A DNA stretch of 64,000 bases, taken from positions 62,001-126,000 of the forward strand of contig JAUXZS010000020.1 in the NCBI GenBank assembly GCA_030692515.1, given 5' to 3'. The notes under the pieces were generated by a model. That model had not been told where the DNA came from, did not search any database, and saw nothing but the letters and a program-made list of their open reading frames with translations. Source of the DNA: Bacteroidota bacterium (GTDB lineage Bacteria > Bacteroidota > Bacteroidia > B-17B0 > Aurantibacillaceae). How positions within the stretch are numbered: position 1 is the stretch's first letter; each line of letters starts with the position of its first letter. A program made the translations under genes and the position numbers. Of the stretch, positions 1 through 10,106 are shown in pieces.

Positions 1-1370
1 CCACTACCATCAAAAACACCTAGAGCGAAAACATCTGCATTATTTCCAATAGTATAAGAGCCAATTGGTAGTTGAGCTGCGCTAAATGGTATTTGCGCTC
101 CTACATATAAACCTAAGGTTCCAGGCACTACAGTAAAAGCAGAGGCTGGAACTAAAGTTGTTGAACCATTAAGCGTAAATGTAGTTTCGGCTCCAGCTTT
201 ACATAAAATATTCAAATTAAATTGTAAAATTTTATTTCGAGAAAAAGCTACTAAATTTGAACCAGCGCAGTTTAAAGGAGGTAAAATTGCTGCCCCTACC
301 TCGCAACCGATACCGTCTGCTTGCCATAAGTAAACATTTTTATCTGCTTCTACATAAGTCAAAGGTTGTTGTATATTATAAAAATATGTATCCCCTTTAT
401 TTAAAGTAGTAGTAGTAACAGCTACATCCGTTATTTTAACGGTTGTAAAATTTTGAGTGGCCACAATGTATGCTCCTTCTTGTGCGCCAGCAAACATAGC
501 ACCTTTGTTAATAATATAATTTGTACCAACTATATCAACAGGTACAATTTGGTCTCCCATTAAATCATGGCATCCGCCTGCTGGGGTTCTAACAGAATCA
601 TCAGCTACAGTTACTGATATTGGTTTATCGGAAACAACAATGGTTCCAGAAAGATTATTTCCCGCTACATTAGTATTTTGAACTGGATTTTCAATAGTAT
701 AAGCATCACCAGCATTTGTCATCATTATACTGTAAGTAATATTCGCAGGATGGCCAATAATTGGACATTTAGGTGTAATCCAAACAACAGTGTTGGGCTG
801 ACTTGCTACAATGTTAATTTGAGAAATAGGTTGATTAACTCCCGCAGGAGTATTCGCGAAATTTGCTTTAAATTGATTAAACCATCTAGTTTGAAACGGA
901 CAAACAAATTCTAATCCCAAACCATTTTGTCCTTTTAAAGAAAAAGTTTCCGGATTATTACCAGTTGTAACTACGTCATATACAATTGAAATATTGGAGG
1001 TAGATGAAAAGTACAAGCCGTAGGGTAAAACTTGATCTGCAGGCCTGACTTCCAAAGAGTCGTACCCTCTATTCGCAGGAGTAGGACCCGTAGCCACAGC
1101 ACCCTTCCAAAACGTATAATTAAACGTACTATTTGGAAGAATGTTTATTGTTGTATCATAAGCATAAGTTGCAGGTGCAGCCGGTTGTCTAAGGCGGACT
1201 GTTGCTGAGGCACTAAAAGTTGAAATATGGGCTATTATGGGATGTCTGGCAGCATGATCAGGGGTAACCCATGGCGCCGCGAACCAAAAAGCTGTGTCTA
1301 TTTGAGCAAAAGACATAGTAAGTTTTATAAAGAAAAATAAAACCAAAAAGGCTATTCTATTACTTTTCAT
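1..1370 (-). CDS. IgGFc-binding N-terminal-like secreted protein, C-terminus cut by window edge
   Basis: Open minus-strand frame from ATG at 1370: MKSNRIAFLVLFFFIKLTMSFAQIDTAFWFAAPWVTPDHAARHPIIAHISTFSASATVRLRQPA...; signal peptide; resembles the N-terminus of the 2359..5859 product (AQLDTSFWFVAPDIS...). Absent from ORF track because truncated. Confidence 0.85.
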   Translation of the reverse strand, partial: MKSNRIAFLVLFFFIKLTMSFAQIDTAFWFAAPWVTPDHAARHPIIAHISTFSASATVRLRQPAAPATYAYDTTINILPNSTFNYTFWKGAVATGPTPANRGYDSLEVRPADQVLPYGLYFSSTSNISIVYDVVTTGNNPETFSLKGQNGLGLEFVCPFQTRWFNQFKANFANTPAGVNQPISQINIVASQPNTVVWITPKCPIIGHPANITYSIMMTNAGDAYTIENPVQNTNVAGNNLSGTIVVSDKPISVTVADDSVRTPAGGCHDLMGDQIVPVDIVGTNYIINKGAMFAGAQEGAYIVATQNFTTVKITDVAVTTTTLNKGDTYFYNIQQPLTYVEADKNVYLWQADGIGCEVGAAILPPLNCAGSNLVAFSRNKILQFNLNILCKAGAETTFTLNGSTTLVPASAFTVVPGTLGLYVGAQIPFSAAQLPIGSYTIGNNADVFALGVFDGS

Positions 1371-2355
1371 CTTTTTTATTTTTTAAGTTAGTTTTAATAC
1401 TATTGTCGATTGTGTTTAATTCTTCTTCGTCAGCATCCTGAATTTTATCTCCGACAGTTTTTCTCTTTTTTGCTGATTTTGTGTACGTTAAAATTATTTC
1501 GTGACTTCCTGAAGAATATTTTTGAAGTGCTGTTGTAGTATAATCATAACTATAACCAACAGTAAATTGTTTGCTAATTGTAGCTCCAAACATGGCACAG
1601 GCAGAGGTACTAACTCTGTATGCTCCACCAATCCAAAACATTTCTTTATATATACATTTTAAATTAAATTCTAATTGATATGGAGCAGGATTATTATATC
1701 GAATAAGCATTGAAGGCTGCAAAACCCATTCTTTCTTTTTATCTACTTGAAAATTATAACCCATAAAACCATAAACATGTGGTGTTAATCTTCCAATAGT
1801 ATTTTGCCAGTAAATTTTACCTTTAGATAATTGCTGGCTGCTAATCCCCATGAAAAATTTATTACTATATAAATACAAACCAGCATTTGCATCAAAGGCA
1901 TTTGCATTTAATATATTATTTTTTAAAAACTCATCATCTTTATCATACGTTTTTGCATTATATATTTTAACGTTATACTGCACTCCACCTAAACCTAAAC
2001 CTAAACCTAGATTTACATTTTTATTTAATTTTACATGATAACTATATGTACCATGAAACGATGTGCGAGATAATAAACCACTTTTATCATTTATAATAAT
2101 TCCGCCAGCAGCCATATTTTGATGTTTTTTAAACGTTCCATAACCGCTTGCCATAAATGTAACCGGAGCACCGTCAAAACCGGCCCACTGATTACGATAT
2201 CCTAAATTAAATTGAGCACCTTTATTGGCTCCAGCATATGCAGGATTATATAAATATTGGTGAAGGGTAATATTTGTAAATAATGTTTGTTGTTGCCCAA
2301 TTGAAAGCAAGCTAAAAAACATTATTATGTAAAGTGTATATAATTTTATCTTCAT
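1360..2355 (-). CDS. PorP/SprF family type IX secretion system membrane protein
   Basis: Signal peptide, QQQTLFTNITLHQYLYNPAYAGANKGAQFNLGYRNQW, typical PorP/SprF N-terminus and barrel-like sequence. Confidence 0.93.
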   Translation of the reverse strand: MKIKLYTLYIIMFFSLLSIGQQQTLFTNITLHQYLYNPAYAGANKGAQFNLGYRNQWAGFDGAPVTFMASGYGTFKKHQNMAAGGIIINDKSGLLSRTSFHGTYSYHVKLNKNVNLGLGLGLGGVQYNVKIYNAKTYDKDDEFLKNNILNANAFDANAGLYLYSNKFFMGISSQQLSKGKIYWQNTIGRLTPHVYGFMGYNFQVDKKKEWVLQPSMLIRYNNPAPYQLEFNLKCIYKEMFWIGGAYRVSTSACAMFGATISKQFTVGYSYDYTTTALQKYSSGSHEIILTYTKSAKKRKTVGDKIQDADEEELNTIDNSIKTNLKNKKDEK

Positions 2356-2358
2356 AAA

Positions 2359-5300
2359 TTATTTAAGAATAGTTACTGTTCCTTTATAAATTTTAGTATC
2401 ACTAGGGTCGTTTAAATTAATTGTATAAAAATAAACTCCAACTGGCAACGGATTGCCACTTTCTTTATAAGTTCCATCCCATGCATTTGAATAACCAATA
2501 CTAGAAAATAATAAATCTCCCCACCTGTTATAAATATTAATTTCTGCTGTTTTATAAAACACATTAATAAAATCTAAACGCCAAACATCATTTTTACCAT
2601 CATTATTTGGGGTAATCATGTTCGGAATAAGTTGAGTTATCTCAGCTGCTATATTTGAAATTTTAACAATGGCTGAATATGAACTAGTACAACCAAATTG
2701 ATCGGTAACAGTTAAAGAAACAGTATAGGTTCCATTACTTAAATAATTAGTTGTTGGATTTTGAAGGTTGCTTGTTAATCCATTTCCAAAATCCCAACTC
2801 CAAGAAACAGCAGATTTTGACGAGTCAATAAAAGCAATATTAGCACCTAAACTTAGGGCGCTATTATTTATATAAAGAAATTTAGCTATTGGTCTAGGTG
2901 TAATATTAACCGATTGTGTAATGGTAGATTTACATCCATTATTTGAGGTGATTTCGTGCGTGATATTGTAAATACCCTCAGCTGGAAATACCAAGGATGT
3001 ATCCTTCGAATAAGAAAAACCAAAACCACCAAAATCCCAATAATATCCAGTAGCAGGAATAGAAGCAGGCGCAGGAATACTTGACATATCAGTAAAACTT
3101 ATTAGCTGTGCCGATCCTGTACAAGATCTTGAAATAAGCATACTTGCAGTTGGCAAGGCATAAACCGTTACCGGTCTATAAATAGTGTCGTAACAATTAA
3201 AAGTGTTACTCACAACTAATTGAGTTGTATAATTGCCGGCTGCTGTATAAGTATAAATTGGATTAACAGCAGAAGAAGTCCCTCCATCACCCATTTGCCA
3301 TTGCCAAGTATTCAAAGAGCCAATGCCAGAAGTATTTACTGACTGGTCCGTGAAAACTGTTGTATTATTTAAACATACCGTGTTTACGATAAAATTTGCC
3401 GTTGGTTTGTCTCGAAAATCTATTTTAACTTGGTCAGACACACCAATACAAATACCATTATTAGTTGTACTAAAAGTTAAAATTACAAAGCCAGCAGCTG
3501 TCTCTCCTGGAGTTGCAATATAAGTTGGTGTTAAAGAAGTATTTGTTGAAGTAAAGGTACCTGCTCCACCATACCAAATTCCAGTTGTTGATGCTGTACC
3601 TGTGATAACAACATTTAAAGGTACAGTTGGATTGTTTTTACAACTATTTAAATCAACTCCGGCGCTAACCGTAACAGGTTGCGTAAATATTACATTTACA
3701 CTATCGGCAACCGCTTTACATTGTAAATTATTTGTACTAACTAATTTTAACCAAATATTTCCTGCTAAAATATCTGCATTGCTAGGAATGTAATTACATA
3801 ATAAGGCAAATTGATTAGGAACAAAAATCCCACTTCCAGTTGTAGACCACATTCCTGTTGATGTTGTAGTACCAGAAACCGTTCCATTTAAAAATACTGT
3901 AGAATTATTTGCGCATTTTAAAATTGGATTTACTGAACTAGCCTTGACTATTGGGGCGTGATTAATAAGTACAGTTACGGTATTAGAAACTGCGTTGCAC
4001 AAACCATTATTTGTACTTGTTAATACAAATTTTAACTGATTAAGCGCCGTATCGGTATTTGATAAAAAATAACTCGGAGAAAATGTATTAACACTCGGCG
4101 TAAATGTTCCATTCCCCGGAGCTTGGACAGACCAAACACCTTGCGTACTTGCACCAAAAACATTTCCACCTAAATTAACCGTTGGTGAATTCGAACAAAT
4201 AATAGAATTTGTCCCCGCTGTAACAATGGGCTGTTGCTTAACATAAACTCTAAATGTATCACTTTTATTAGGGCAAATGCCTGTAGAAGTTAAAACAAAT
4301 TTAACCAAGCCTCCAGAAACAGGAGGTGTTGGTGTAGGGGTAATCGCTAATGATGTATCAATTTGGTTTGGCGTATATATATTATTTATAATTTGATTTG
4401 GCCCGCCTGATAATGTTCCAAATCCATTCAAAGTCCAAATACCATTTATTGGTCCACCGCCAATTTGACCATTTAAAGTAATTGAAGTATTCGAACATAT
4501 TGTAGCAGTAGGAACGCTACTTGCTATTACGAAAGGGTTAGCGCCAAATTCACTTGCATAAGCGTAAGCACTTCCTCCTATAGTTCCACCATTGTGAACT
4601 CCTAATCCAAAAATATCATTTTGATTTTTTAAAACATTATGAGAACCCACTGGTATACTCGCAATCGGAAAGTAAATTCTTGCCGCAACAAGATTACCAA
4701 CACTACCTGGTACAGTTGTAAAACTAGCAGGCGATATCGCTACCGGCGAGCCATTACTTGTAAGGGTAAATGTATTTTGAAATCCAGTTCTAGTTACAAT
4801 ATTAAGATTTAACGAGTCGGAACTCAAACGTGTAAATGCAGTTGTATATGAACCAGCACAATAGGCTGGGGCAACTTGAGCTCCACTTAATTTACAACCG
4901 TATCCAGAAACCTGAGTAATATAAACAGGTTTATCTGTTGCTATATATGTTAACGAAGCAATATTTACAGAATACGTTTCACCAGTATTAATTAACCAAT
5001 TGATTGTTCCTGTACCAGTAGTAATAGTTAAACTTGTAGAGTTAACAGTGGCCAAAATATAAGCAACATCCGATGTTCCGCTTCCTTTCATTATTACATG
5101 TTCCTTTCCTAAATTACTACTTGTTGTAATTTGATCTGCAAAATAAGAAGGACATAATGCGGTAGATGTCCTAATGGAGCCTCCTATGGTAACCGCAATC
5201 GGTTGATCAGCAGAAATAATAGAGCCGGCCAATTCACTTGGATTAACTGCATTATTATCTTTCATCGAAAAAGTTTGTCCCTGAGTTAATGTTCTTGCAA

Positions 5301-5859
5301 AAGTTACATTTTTTGCCCTTCCAACACAAGCAGCACGTGGTGTAATTAATATAGTTGTTACACCAGTTTGGGTTGCAACAACATCAAATCCTACTCCACC
5401 ATCGGCCAGGGTTGCAGTTAAAATTGTATTAGGAAAAGGTGTGTAAAAATCCGTCCCTTTTGCTCTTTGCCCTTTAAGGCTTATCATTTCTTTGTTAGCG
5501 CCTGAACCAATTGTATAATAAACAGAGATATTTGAATTTGAACTAATATAAATTCCTTTGTTACTAACAGTGTTTGAAGGACTACTTTCTACCGCAGTAA
5601 TTGAAGCTGTTAAATTGCTAACATTTATAGTATTTGCTGGTATTGACAAGGTTAAATTAACACCTGTTGGAATGTTGGCAGGTTGCCTAACATACACCGT
5701 TGCCGCCTGAGAATGGGTTTGAATATGAAGCTCTATAGGAGATTCTCCCATGGTAGCAGATATATCAGGTGCTACAAACCAAAAACTTGTGTCAAGTTGT
5801 GCATTTGATTTTATTATAAAAAGAGAAAAGAAAACAATTAAAAGTATTTTTTTTACCAT
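2359..5859 (-). CDS. IgGFc-binding-like / PKD-domain protein with gliding-motility-type (T9SS type B) C-terminal domain
   Basis: Start placed at MVKKILLIVFFSLF (ATG 5859) rather than the 5919 ORF start; PKD motifs (WQWQMGDGGTSS, WSWDFGNGLTSN); C-term TPNNDGKNDVWRLDF...YNRWGDLLF...WDGTYKESGNPLPVGVYFYTI. Confidence 0.93.
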   Translation of the reverse strand: MVKKILLIVFFSLFIIKSNAQLDTSFWFVAPDISATMGESPIELHIQTHSQAATVYVRQPANIPTGVNLTLSIPANTINVSNLTASITAVESSPSNTVSNKGIYISSNSNISVYYTIGSGANKEMISLKGQRAKGTDFYTPFPNTILTATLADGGVGFDVVATQTGVTTILITPRAACVGRAKNVTFARTLTQGQTFSMKDNNAVNPSELAGSIISADQPIAVTIGGSIRTSTALCPSYFADQITTSSNLGKEHVIMKGSGTSDVAYILATVNSTSLTITTGTGTINWLINTGETYSVNIASLTYIATDKPVYITQVSGYGCKLSGAQVAPAYCAGSYTTAFTRLSSDSLNLNIVTRTGFQNTFTLTSNGSPVAISPASFTTVPGSVGNLVAARIYFPIASIPVGSHNVLKNQNDIFGLGVHNGGTIGGSAYAYASEFGANPFVIASSVPTATICSNTSITLNGQIGGGPINGIWTLNGFGTLSGGPNQIINNIYTPNQIDTSLAITPTPTPPVSGGLVKFVLTSTGICPNKSDTFRVYVKQQPIVTAGTNSIICSNSPTVNLGGNVFGASTQGVWSVQAPGNGTFTPSVNTFSPSYFLSNTDTALNQLKFVLTSTNNGLCNAVSNTVTVLINHAPIVKASSVNPILKCANNSTVFLNGTVSGTTTSTGMWSTTGSGIFVPNQFALLCNYIPSNADILAGNIWLKLVSTNNLQCKAVADSVNVIFTQPVTVSAGVDLNSCKNNPTVPLNVVITGTASTTGIWYGGAGTFTSTNTSLTPTYIATPGETAAGFVILTFSTTNNGICIGVSDQVKIDFRDKPTANFIVNTVCLNNTTVFTDQSVNTSGIGSLNTWQWQMGDGGTSSAVNPIYTYTAAGNYTTQLVVSNTFNCYDTIYRPVTVYALPTASMLISRSCTGSAQLISFTDMSSIPAPASIPATGYYWDFGGFGFSYSKDTSLVFPAEGIYNITHEITSNNGCKSTITQSVNITPRPIAKFLYINNSALSLGANIAFIDSSKSAVSWSWDFGNGLTSNLQNPTTNYLSNGTYTVSLTVTDQFGCTSSYSAIVKISNIAAEITQLIPNMITPNNDGKNDVWRLDFINVFYKTAEINIYNRWGDLLFSSIGYSNAWDGTYKESGNPLPVGVYFYTINLNDPSDTKIYKGTVTILK

Positions 5860-5940
5860 ATGATTCACTATCAATGAAATTAATTTTACGAATATAGTAA
5901 ATAAAATCATAATTTGCATAAATTAACAATAAATTGAGTC

Positions 5941-5948
5941 TAATTTTG
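5941..5948 (+). promoter_or_regulatory. -7 promoter box TAATTTTG upstream of DUF58 gene
   Basis: Matches Bacteroidota -7 consensus TAnnTTTG, 22 nt before ATG 5971. Confidence 0.5.
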
Positions 5949-5970
5949 CCAACATTGTATTACTCAAAAT

Positions 5971-6879
5971 ATGCCAATTAATCGACTAAAAATAGAACCT
6001 TTTAAAAAACTAGAACTTTTTGCAAAAAAAGTGGTGGAAGGCTTTATTACCGGTATGCATAAAAGTCCTTTTCATGGCTTTTCTGTCGAATTTGCCGAGC
6101 ATAGATTATATAATAAAGGCGAAAGTACCAGACATATAGATTGGAAATTATTTGCTCGTTCGGGTAAGTTATTTGTAAAGCGTTATGAGGAAGAAACTAA
6201 CCTTCGCTGTCAAATCGTAATTGATATTTCTGCAAGTATGCAGTTTCCAAAAGATTCCAAAAATAACAAACTAAATTTTAGCATTTATTCGGCTGCTGCA
6301 CTCTGCGAATTGTTAAAACAACAACGAGATGCTTTTGGTTTAACTTTATTTGAAAACGAAATTGTAAAACACTTTGCGCCAAAGGGAAGCCCTTCTCACC
6401 AAAAATTAATTTATAATACGCTTGAAGAAATTTTGGACCAAAATTTTGAGAGCAAAAAAACATCTGCCGCTAAGGCTTTAAATCAAATTGCTGAAATAAT
6501 TCATCAACGTTCCTTAGTAATTATTTTTAGTGATATGTTTGATAATACTTCTGAAAATGAAGAATTATTTTCTGCCCTTCAACATTTAAAATATCGTAAA
6601 CACGAAGTTATTTTATTTCATGTGGTAGATAAATCTAAAGAAATAGATTTTGAGTTTGACAACAAACCTTATCATTTTATTGATTTGGAAAGCGGTGAAG
6701 AAATTAAATTAAACCCAAGCCAAATAAAAGAACAATACCAACAATCAATAAATCAATATAAAGACATGTTGAAATTAAAGTGTGGTCAGTATAAAATAGA
6801 TTTTGTTGAGGCCAACATTAACAAAGGATTTGATAATATTTTATATACCTATCTAGTTAAAAGAAATAAAATGATTTAA
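5971..6879 (+). CDS. DUF58 domain-containing protein
   Basis: GESTRHIDWKLFARSGKLFVKRYEEETN motif and vWA-like DISASM. Confidence 0.92.
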   Translation: MPINRLKIEPFKKLELFAKKVVEGFITGMHKSPFHGFSVEFAEHRLYNKGESTRHIDWKLFARSGKLFVKRYEEETNLRCQIVIDISASMQFPKDSKNNKLNFSIYSAAALCELLKQQRDAFGLTLFENEIVKHFAPKGSPSHQKLIYNTLEEILDQNFESKKTSAAKALNQIAEIIHQRSLVIIFSDMFDNTSENEELFSALQHLKYRKHEVILFHVVDKSKEIDFEFDNKPYHFIDLESGEEIKLNPSQIKEQYQQSINQYKDMLKLKCGQYKIDFVEANINKGFDNILYTYLVKRNKMI

Positions 6880-6901
6880 TTTGGGGAAAATTTATTAGGG
6901 T

Positions 6902-8014
6902 ATGAGTGATCAAAATTTTGAAACAACTGCAGAAACTGCAAACACTATTAAATGTAAAAATTGTGGTGCCAATTTAAAATTTGCTGCCGGAACACAGCAT
7001 TTAAATTGTACTTATTGTAATGCCGACAATGAAATAGTGGTAGAAAAAACAGAGCTAATAGAAAATGATTACAATGCCTTTTTAGATAGTACTATTTCAA
7101 CATCAGAAAAACAAACAATATCCACATTAAAGTGTGATTGTTGCGGCTCCTCTACTACCCTTCCAGAAAATGTTACGTCTAGTAGTTGCCCATATTGCGA
7201 CACACCACTGATTATTAAAAATGGATCTACATGCAATTTAGTAAAACCAAAATATTTATTGCCTTTTAAAATTGAACGCAAAAAAGCAAAAGAAGAGTTT
7301 GTAAAATGGGTTGGTGGTTTATGGTTTGCTCCTAATAAATTAAAAGATTACGCAAACAATAGTCTCGAAAAATTAAAAGGTATTTATATGCCCTACTGGA
7401 CTTACGACACAAACACCTATAGCAGTTATTCTGGTATGCGTGGTGTGTATTATTATGTAACAGAAACCTATCGCGACAGCCAAGGTAAAACGCAAACACG
7501 TCAGGTTCGTCACACAAATTGGTATCCGGCAAGTGGTTCGGTAAATAATTCTTTTGATGATATTTTAGTTTGTGCTTCTAATTCATTACCAAAAAAATTA
7601 GTTCAAGATTTAGAACCATGGGATCTACCAGAATTAGTAAGCTATAACGATCAATTTCTAGCAGGATTTGTAACCGAAAGTTATCAAACTGAACTAAAAC
7701 CAGGCTTTGAAGAGGCTAAGGAAAGAATGCTCCCAATTATCCAAAGCTCAGTAAGGTCAGATATTGGCGGAGATACGCAACAAATTACATCAATTAGTAC
7801 AGAATATAACGATATCTCATTTAAGCATATTTTATTGCCTCTTTGGATTAGTGCTTATAAATTTAATGAAAAAGTGTATCGTTTTACTATCAATGCTAGA
7901 ACAGGGGAAGTACAAGGCGAAAGACCATATAGCGGATGGAAAATTTTCTTTTTTAGCGTTGCTGTTGTAGCAATAATTGGTACAATTATTTATTTTGTCA
8001 AAAATAAAAACTAA
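6902..8014 (+). CDS. Zinc-ribbon protein with C-terminal transmembrane helix
   Basis: Zinc-ribbon pairs CKNCGANLKF...CTYC and CDCCGSS...CPYC; single C-terminal TM helix. Confidence 0.85.
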   Translation: MSDQNFETTAETANTIKCKNCGANLKFAAGTQHLNCTYCNADNEIVVEKTELIENDYNAFLDSTISTSEKQTISTLKCDCCGSSTTLPENVTSSSCPYCDTPLIIKNGSTCNLVKPKYLLPFKIERKKAKEEFVKWVGGLWFAPNKLKDYANNSLEKLKGIYMPYWTYDTNTYSSYSGMRGVYYYVTETYRDSQGKTQTRQVRHTNWYPASGSVNNSFDDILVCASNSLPKKLVQDLEPWDLPELVSYNDQFLAGFVTESYQTELKPGFEEAKERMLPIIQSSVRSDIGGDTQQITSISTEYNDISFKHILLPLWISAYKFNEKVYRFTINARTGEVQGERPYSGWKIFFFSVAVVAIIGTIIYFVKNKN

Positions 8015-8079
8015 GCATTTTAAACTATTTTTTTAGAATTAAACCTTTCGAATAAATAAGAGTCTAAATTGAAATAAGT

Positions 8080-9168
8080 ATGACTCCGAAAATTTTAATT
8101 TTAGCTGATATTAATTCAACTCACACCCAAAAATGGGTATTGGGCCTTTCAAATGATAATTTTAAAATTGGAATTTTCTCTTTTAATGCTTCAGAATCTA
8201 ATTGGTTTAAAGACAAAAAAAACATTATTTGTTTAAATAAAAAAGAAAAGAAATCTAAATTAAATTTATTAAACAAATTAGCTTATCTTCTTTTTTGGCC
8301 CAGATTAATTTACCAAATTTTTAAATTTAAACCAGATGTAATTCACTCACATTATGCCTCAAGTTATGGTTTATTAGGAGCGCTTACTTTTTTTAAACCA
8401 TTTATTGTTTCTGCATGGGGCAGCGATTTAATGGAGTTTCCAACTAAAAACTGGTTAAATAAACTAATGATAAAATTTGTATTGTATAGAGCGGATGAAA
8501 TATGTGTTACATCAAGCGTATTGCAAAAAGAAATTTCATTATACACAAAAAAACAATCCAAAATAATACCATTCGGCATTAATTTAAATTTGTTTTATTC
8601 AAACAGGTTGAGAAATAATATTGAATTTATTTTTGGCTGCGTTAAAAATTTAGAGCCTATTTATAATATAGATAAAACAGTTCTTGCATTTAGTCTCCTT
8701 TTAAAAAAATACCCACATTTAAATTTAAAGCTAAAAATTATAGGCCATGGAAGTCAAAAAAATGAACTTATAAACTTAATGAATCAGTGCGGAATACAAA
8801 ATAACATAAAATTTATAGGCGCAGTTCCACATGATCAAATACCTTATTATCTAAATAGGCTAGATGTATTTATTAATGTTTCTGAAATTGAAAGTTTTGG
8901 CGTTAGTATTGCTGAAGCAATGGCTTGCAAAATTCCAGTAATCGTAAGTAATTTAGAAGGTTTTAAAGATCTTGTACCTGATGAGTCAGTCGGTTTAATT
9001 ACTGCTTCAACATCACCAGAAGATATTTTTATTGCAATGGAAAAAACATTACTAAATAGCGAGTTAAGAATGCAAATTTCAAAAAACGCTTATCAACGAA
9101 TTATAGAAAAATTTAATTGGAGTCAGAATCTAAATCAAATGGAAGATTTATATTTTGAATTAGCTTAA
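8080..9168 (+). CDS. Glycosyltransferase family 4
   Basis: HSHYASSYGLLGAL, GSDLMEFP, IESFGVSIAEAMACKIPVIVS. Confidence 0.92.
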   Translation: MTPKILILADINSTHTQKWVLGLSNDNFKIGIFSFNASESNWFKDKKNIICLNKKEKKSKLNLLNKLAYLLFWPRLIYQIFKFKPDVIHSHYASSYGLLGALTFFKPFIVSAWGSDLMEFPTKNWLNKLMIKFVLYRADEICVTSSVLQKEISLYTKKQSKIIPFGINLNLFYSNRLRNNIEFIFGCVKNLEPIYNIDKTVLAFSLLLKKYPHLNLKLKIIGHGSQKNELINLMNQCGIQNNIKFIGAVPHDQIPYYLNRLDVFINVSEIESFGVSIAEAMACKIPVIVSNLEGFKDLVPDESVGLITASTSPEDIFIAMEKTLLNSELRMQISKNAYQRIIEKFNWSQNLNQMEDLYFELA

Positions 9169-9174
9169 ATAAAA

Positions 9175-10005
9175 TTAAATGTACTTTCTAACTACATTAT
9201 GAATTTCAATTATCGGTTTTAAAAACTCTTCTAAATCATAAACACATAATTGAGAAGCTGCGTCACATAGAGCTTTAGAGGGCTCTGGATGAGTTTCAAT
9301 AAACATTCCGTCAATTCCGCTTGCTACCCCTGCTCTACTTAATACTGGTAAAAATTCTCTTGCGCCACCTTTAGCATCAGCACTTGGAATACCATATTTT
9401 CTTACACAATGCGTAACATCAAAAACTACTGGATAGCCAATATTATTCATGTGAAAAAAACTTCTTGGATCTACTATCAAATCGTTATACCCAAACACAT
9501 ATCCACGCTCAGTTAATATTACATTGTCATTTCCTGCATCTATACATTTTTGTACAGGATGTTTCATATTATCGGGTGCCAAAAACTGACCATGTTTAAT
9601 ATTTACAACTTTACCCGTTTTAGCAGCAGCAACTAACAAAGAACTTTGCATACATAAATATGCAGGTATTTGTAATACATCACAAACCTCACCTGCAATA
9701 GATGCCTGATAACTCTCGTGTATATCTGTTAATAATGGGAAACCAAATTGTTCTTTTACCTTGGCTAAAATTTTCATTCCTTCTTCTAAACCCGGTCCTT
9801 GATAGTAAGACAAGCTACTACGGTTATCTTTTATAAAACTTGATTTATATATAATTTTAATATTTAATCGCTCTCCAACTTCTTTTAATTTTTCGGCGGT
9901 TTTCATCATGATGACTTCATCCTCAATTACACAGGGTCCAGAGATTAAAAATAATTCTTTAGAACCACATTCTATATTTCCAACTTTAACGATTTTTTTT
10001 TGCAT
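9175..10005 (-). CDS. kdsA: 3-deoxy-8-phosphooctulonate synthase
   Basis: SGPCVIE, YKSSFIKDNRSS, LTDIHE, GREFLPVLSRAG-like KdsA motifs. Confidence 0.95.
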   Translation of the reverse strand: MQKKIVKVGNIECGSKELFLISGPCVIEDEVIMMKTAEKLKEVGERLNIKIIYKSSFIKDNRSSLSYYQGPGLEEGMKILAKVKEQFGFPLLTDIHESYQASIAGEVCDVLQIPAYLCMQSSLLVAAAKTGKVVNIKHGQFLAPDNMKHPVQKCIDAGNDNVILTERGYVFGYNDLIVDPRSFFHMNNIGYPVVFDVTHCVRKYGIPSADAKGGAREFLPVLSRAGVASGIDGMFIETHPEPSKALCDAASQLCVYDLEEFLKPIIEIHNVVRKYI

Positions 10006-10106
10006 AAATTTTATGTGTTTAACAGGCTTACAAGATAAACAATTTTATGTGTATAATAAATTTAGTTTGTTACAAAAAACAAAGGCTAAACCACTTTCTT
10101 TATGCC

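Noticed and set aside
678-914. 78-aa plus-strand ORF
   Set aside because: Antisense to the truncated IgGFc-like gene, composition not protein-like.
1850-2038. 62-aa plus ORF with KPKPKP
   Set aside because: Antisense shadow of the LGLGLG hexamer repeat in PorP.
3323-3793. Plus-strand ORFs 3323..3523 and 3602..3793
   Set aside because: Antisense to the confident T9SS type B protein.
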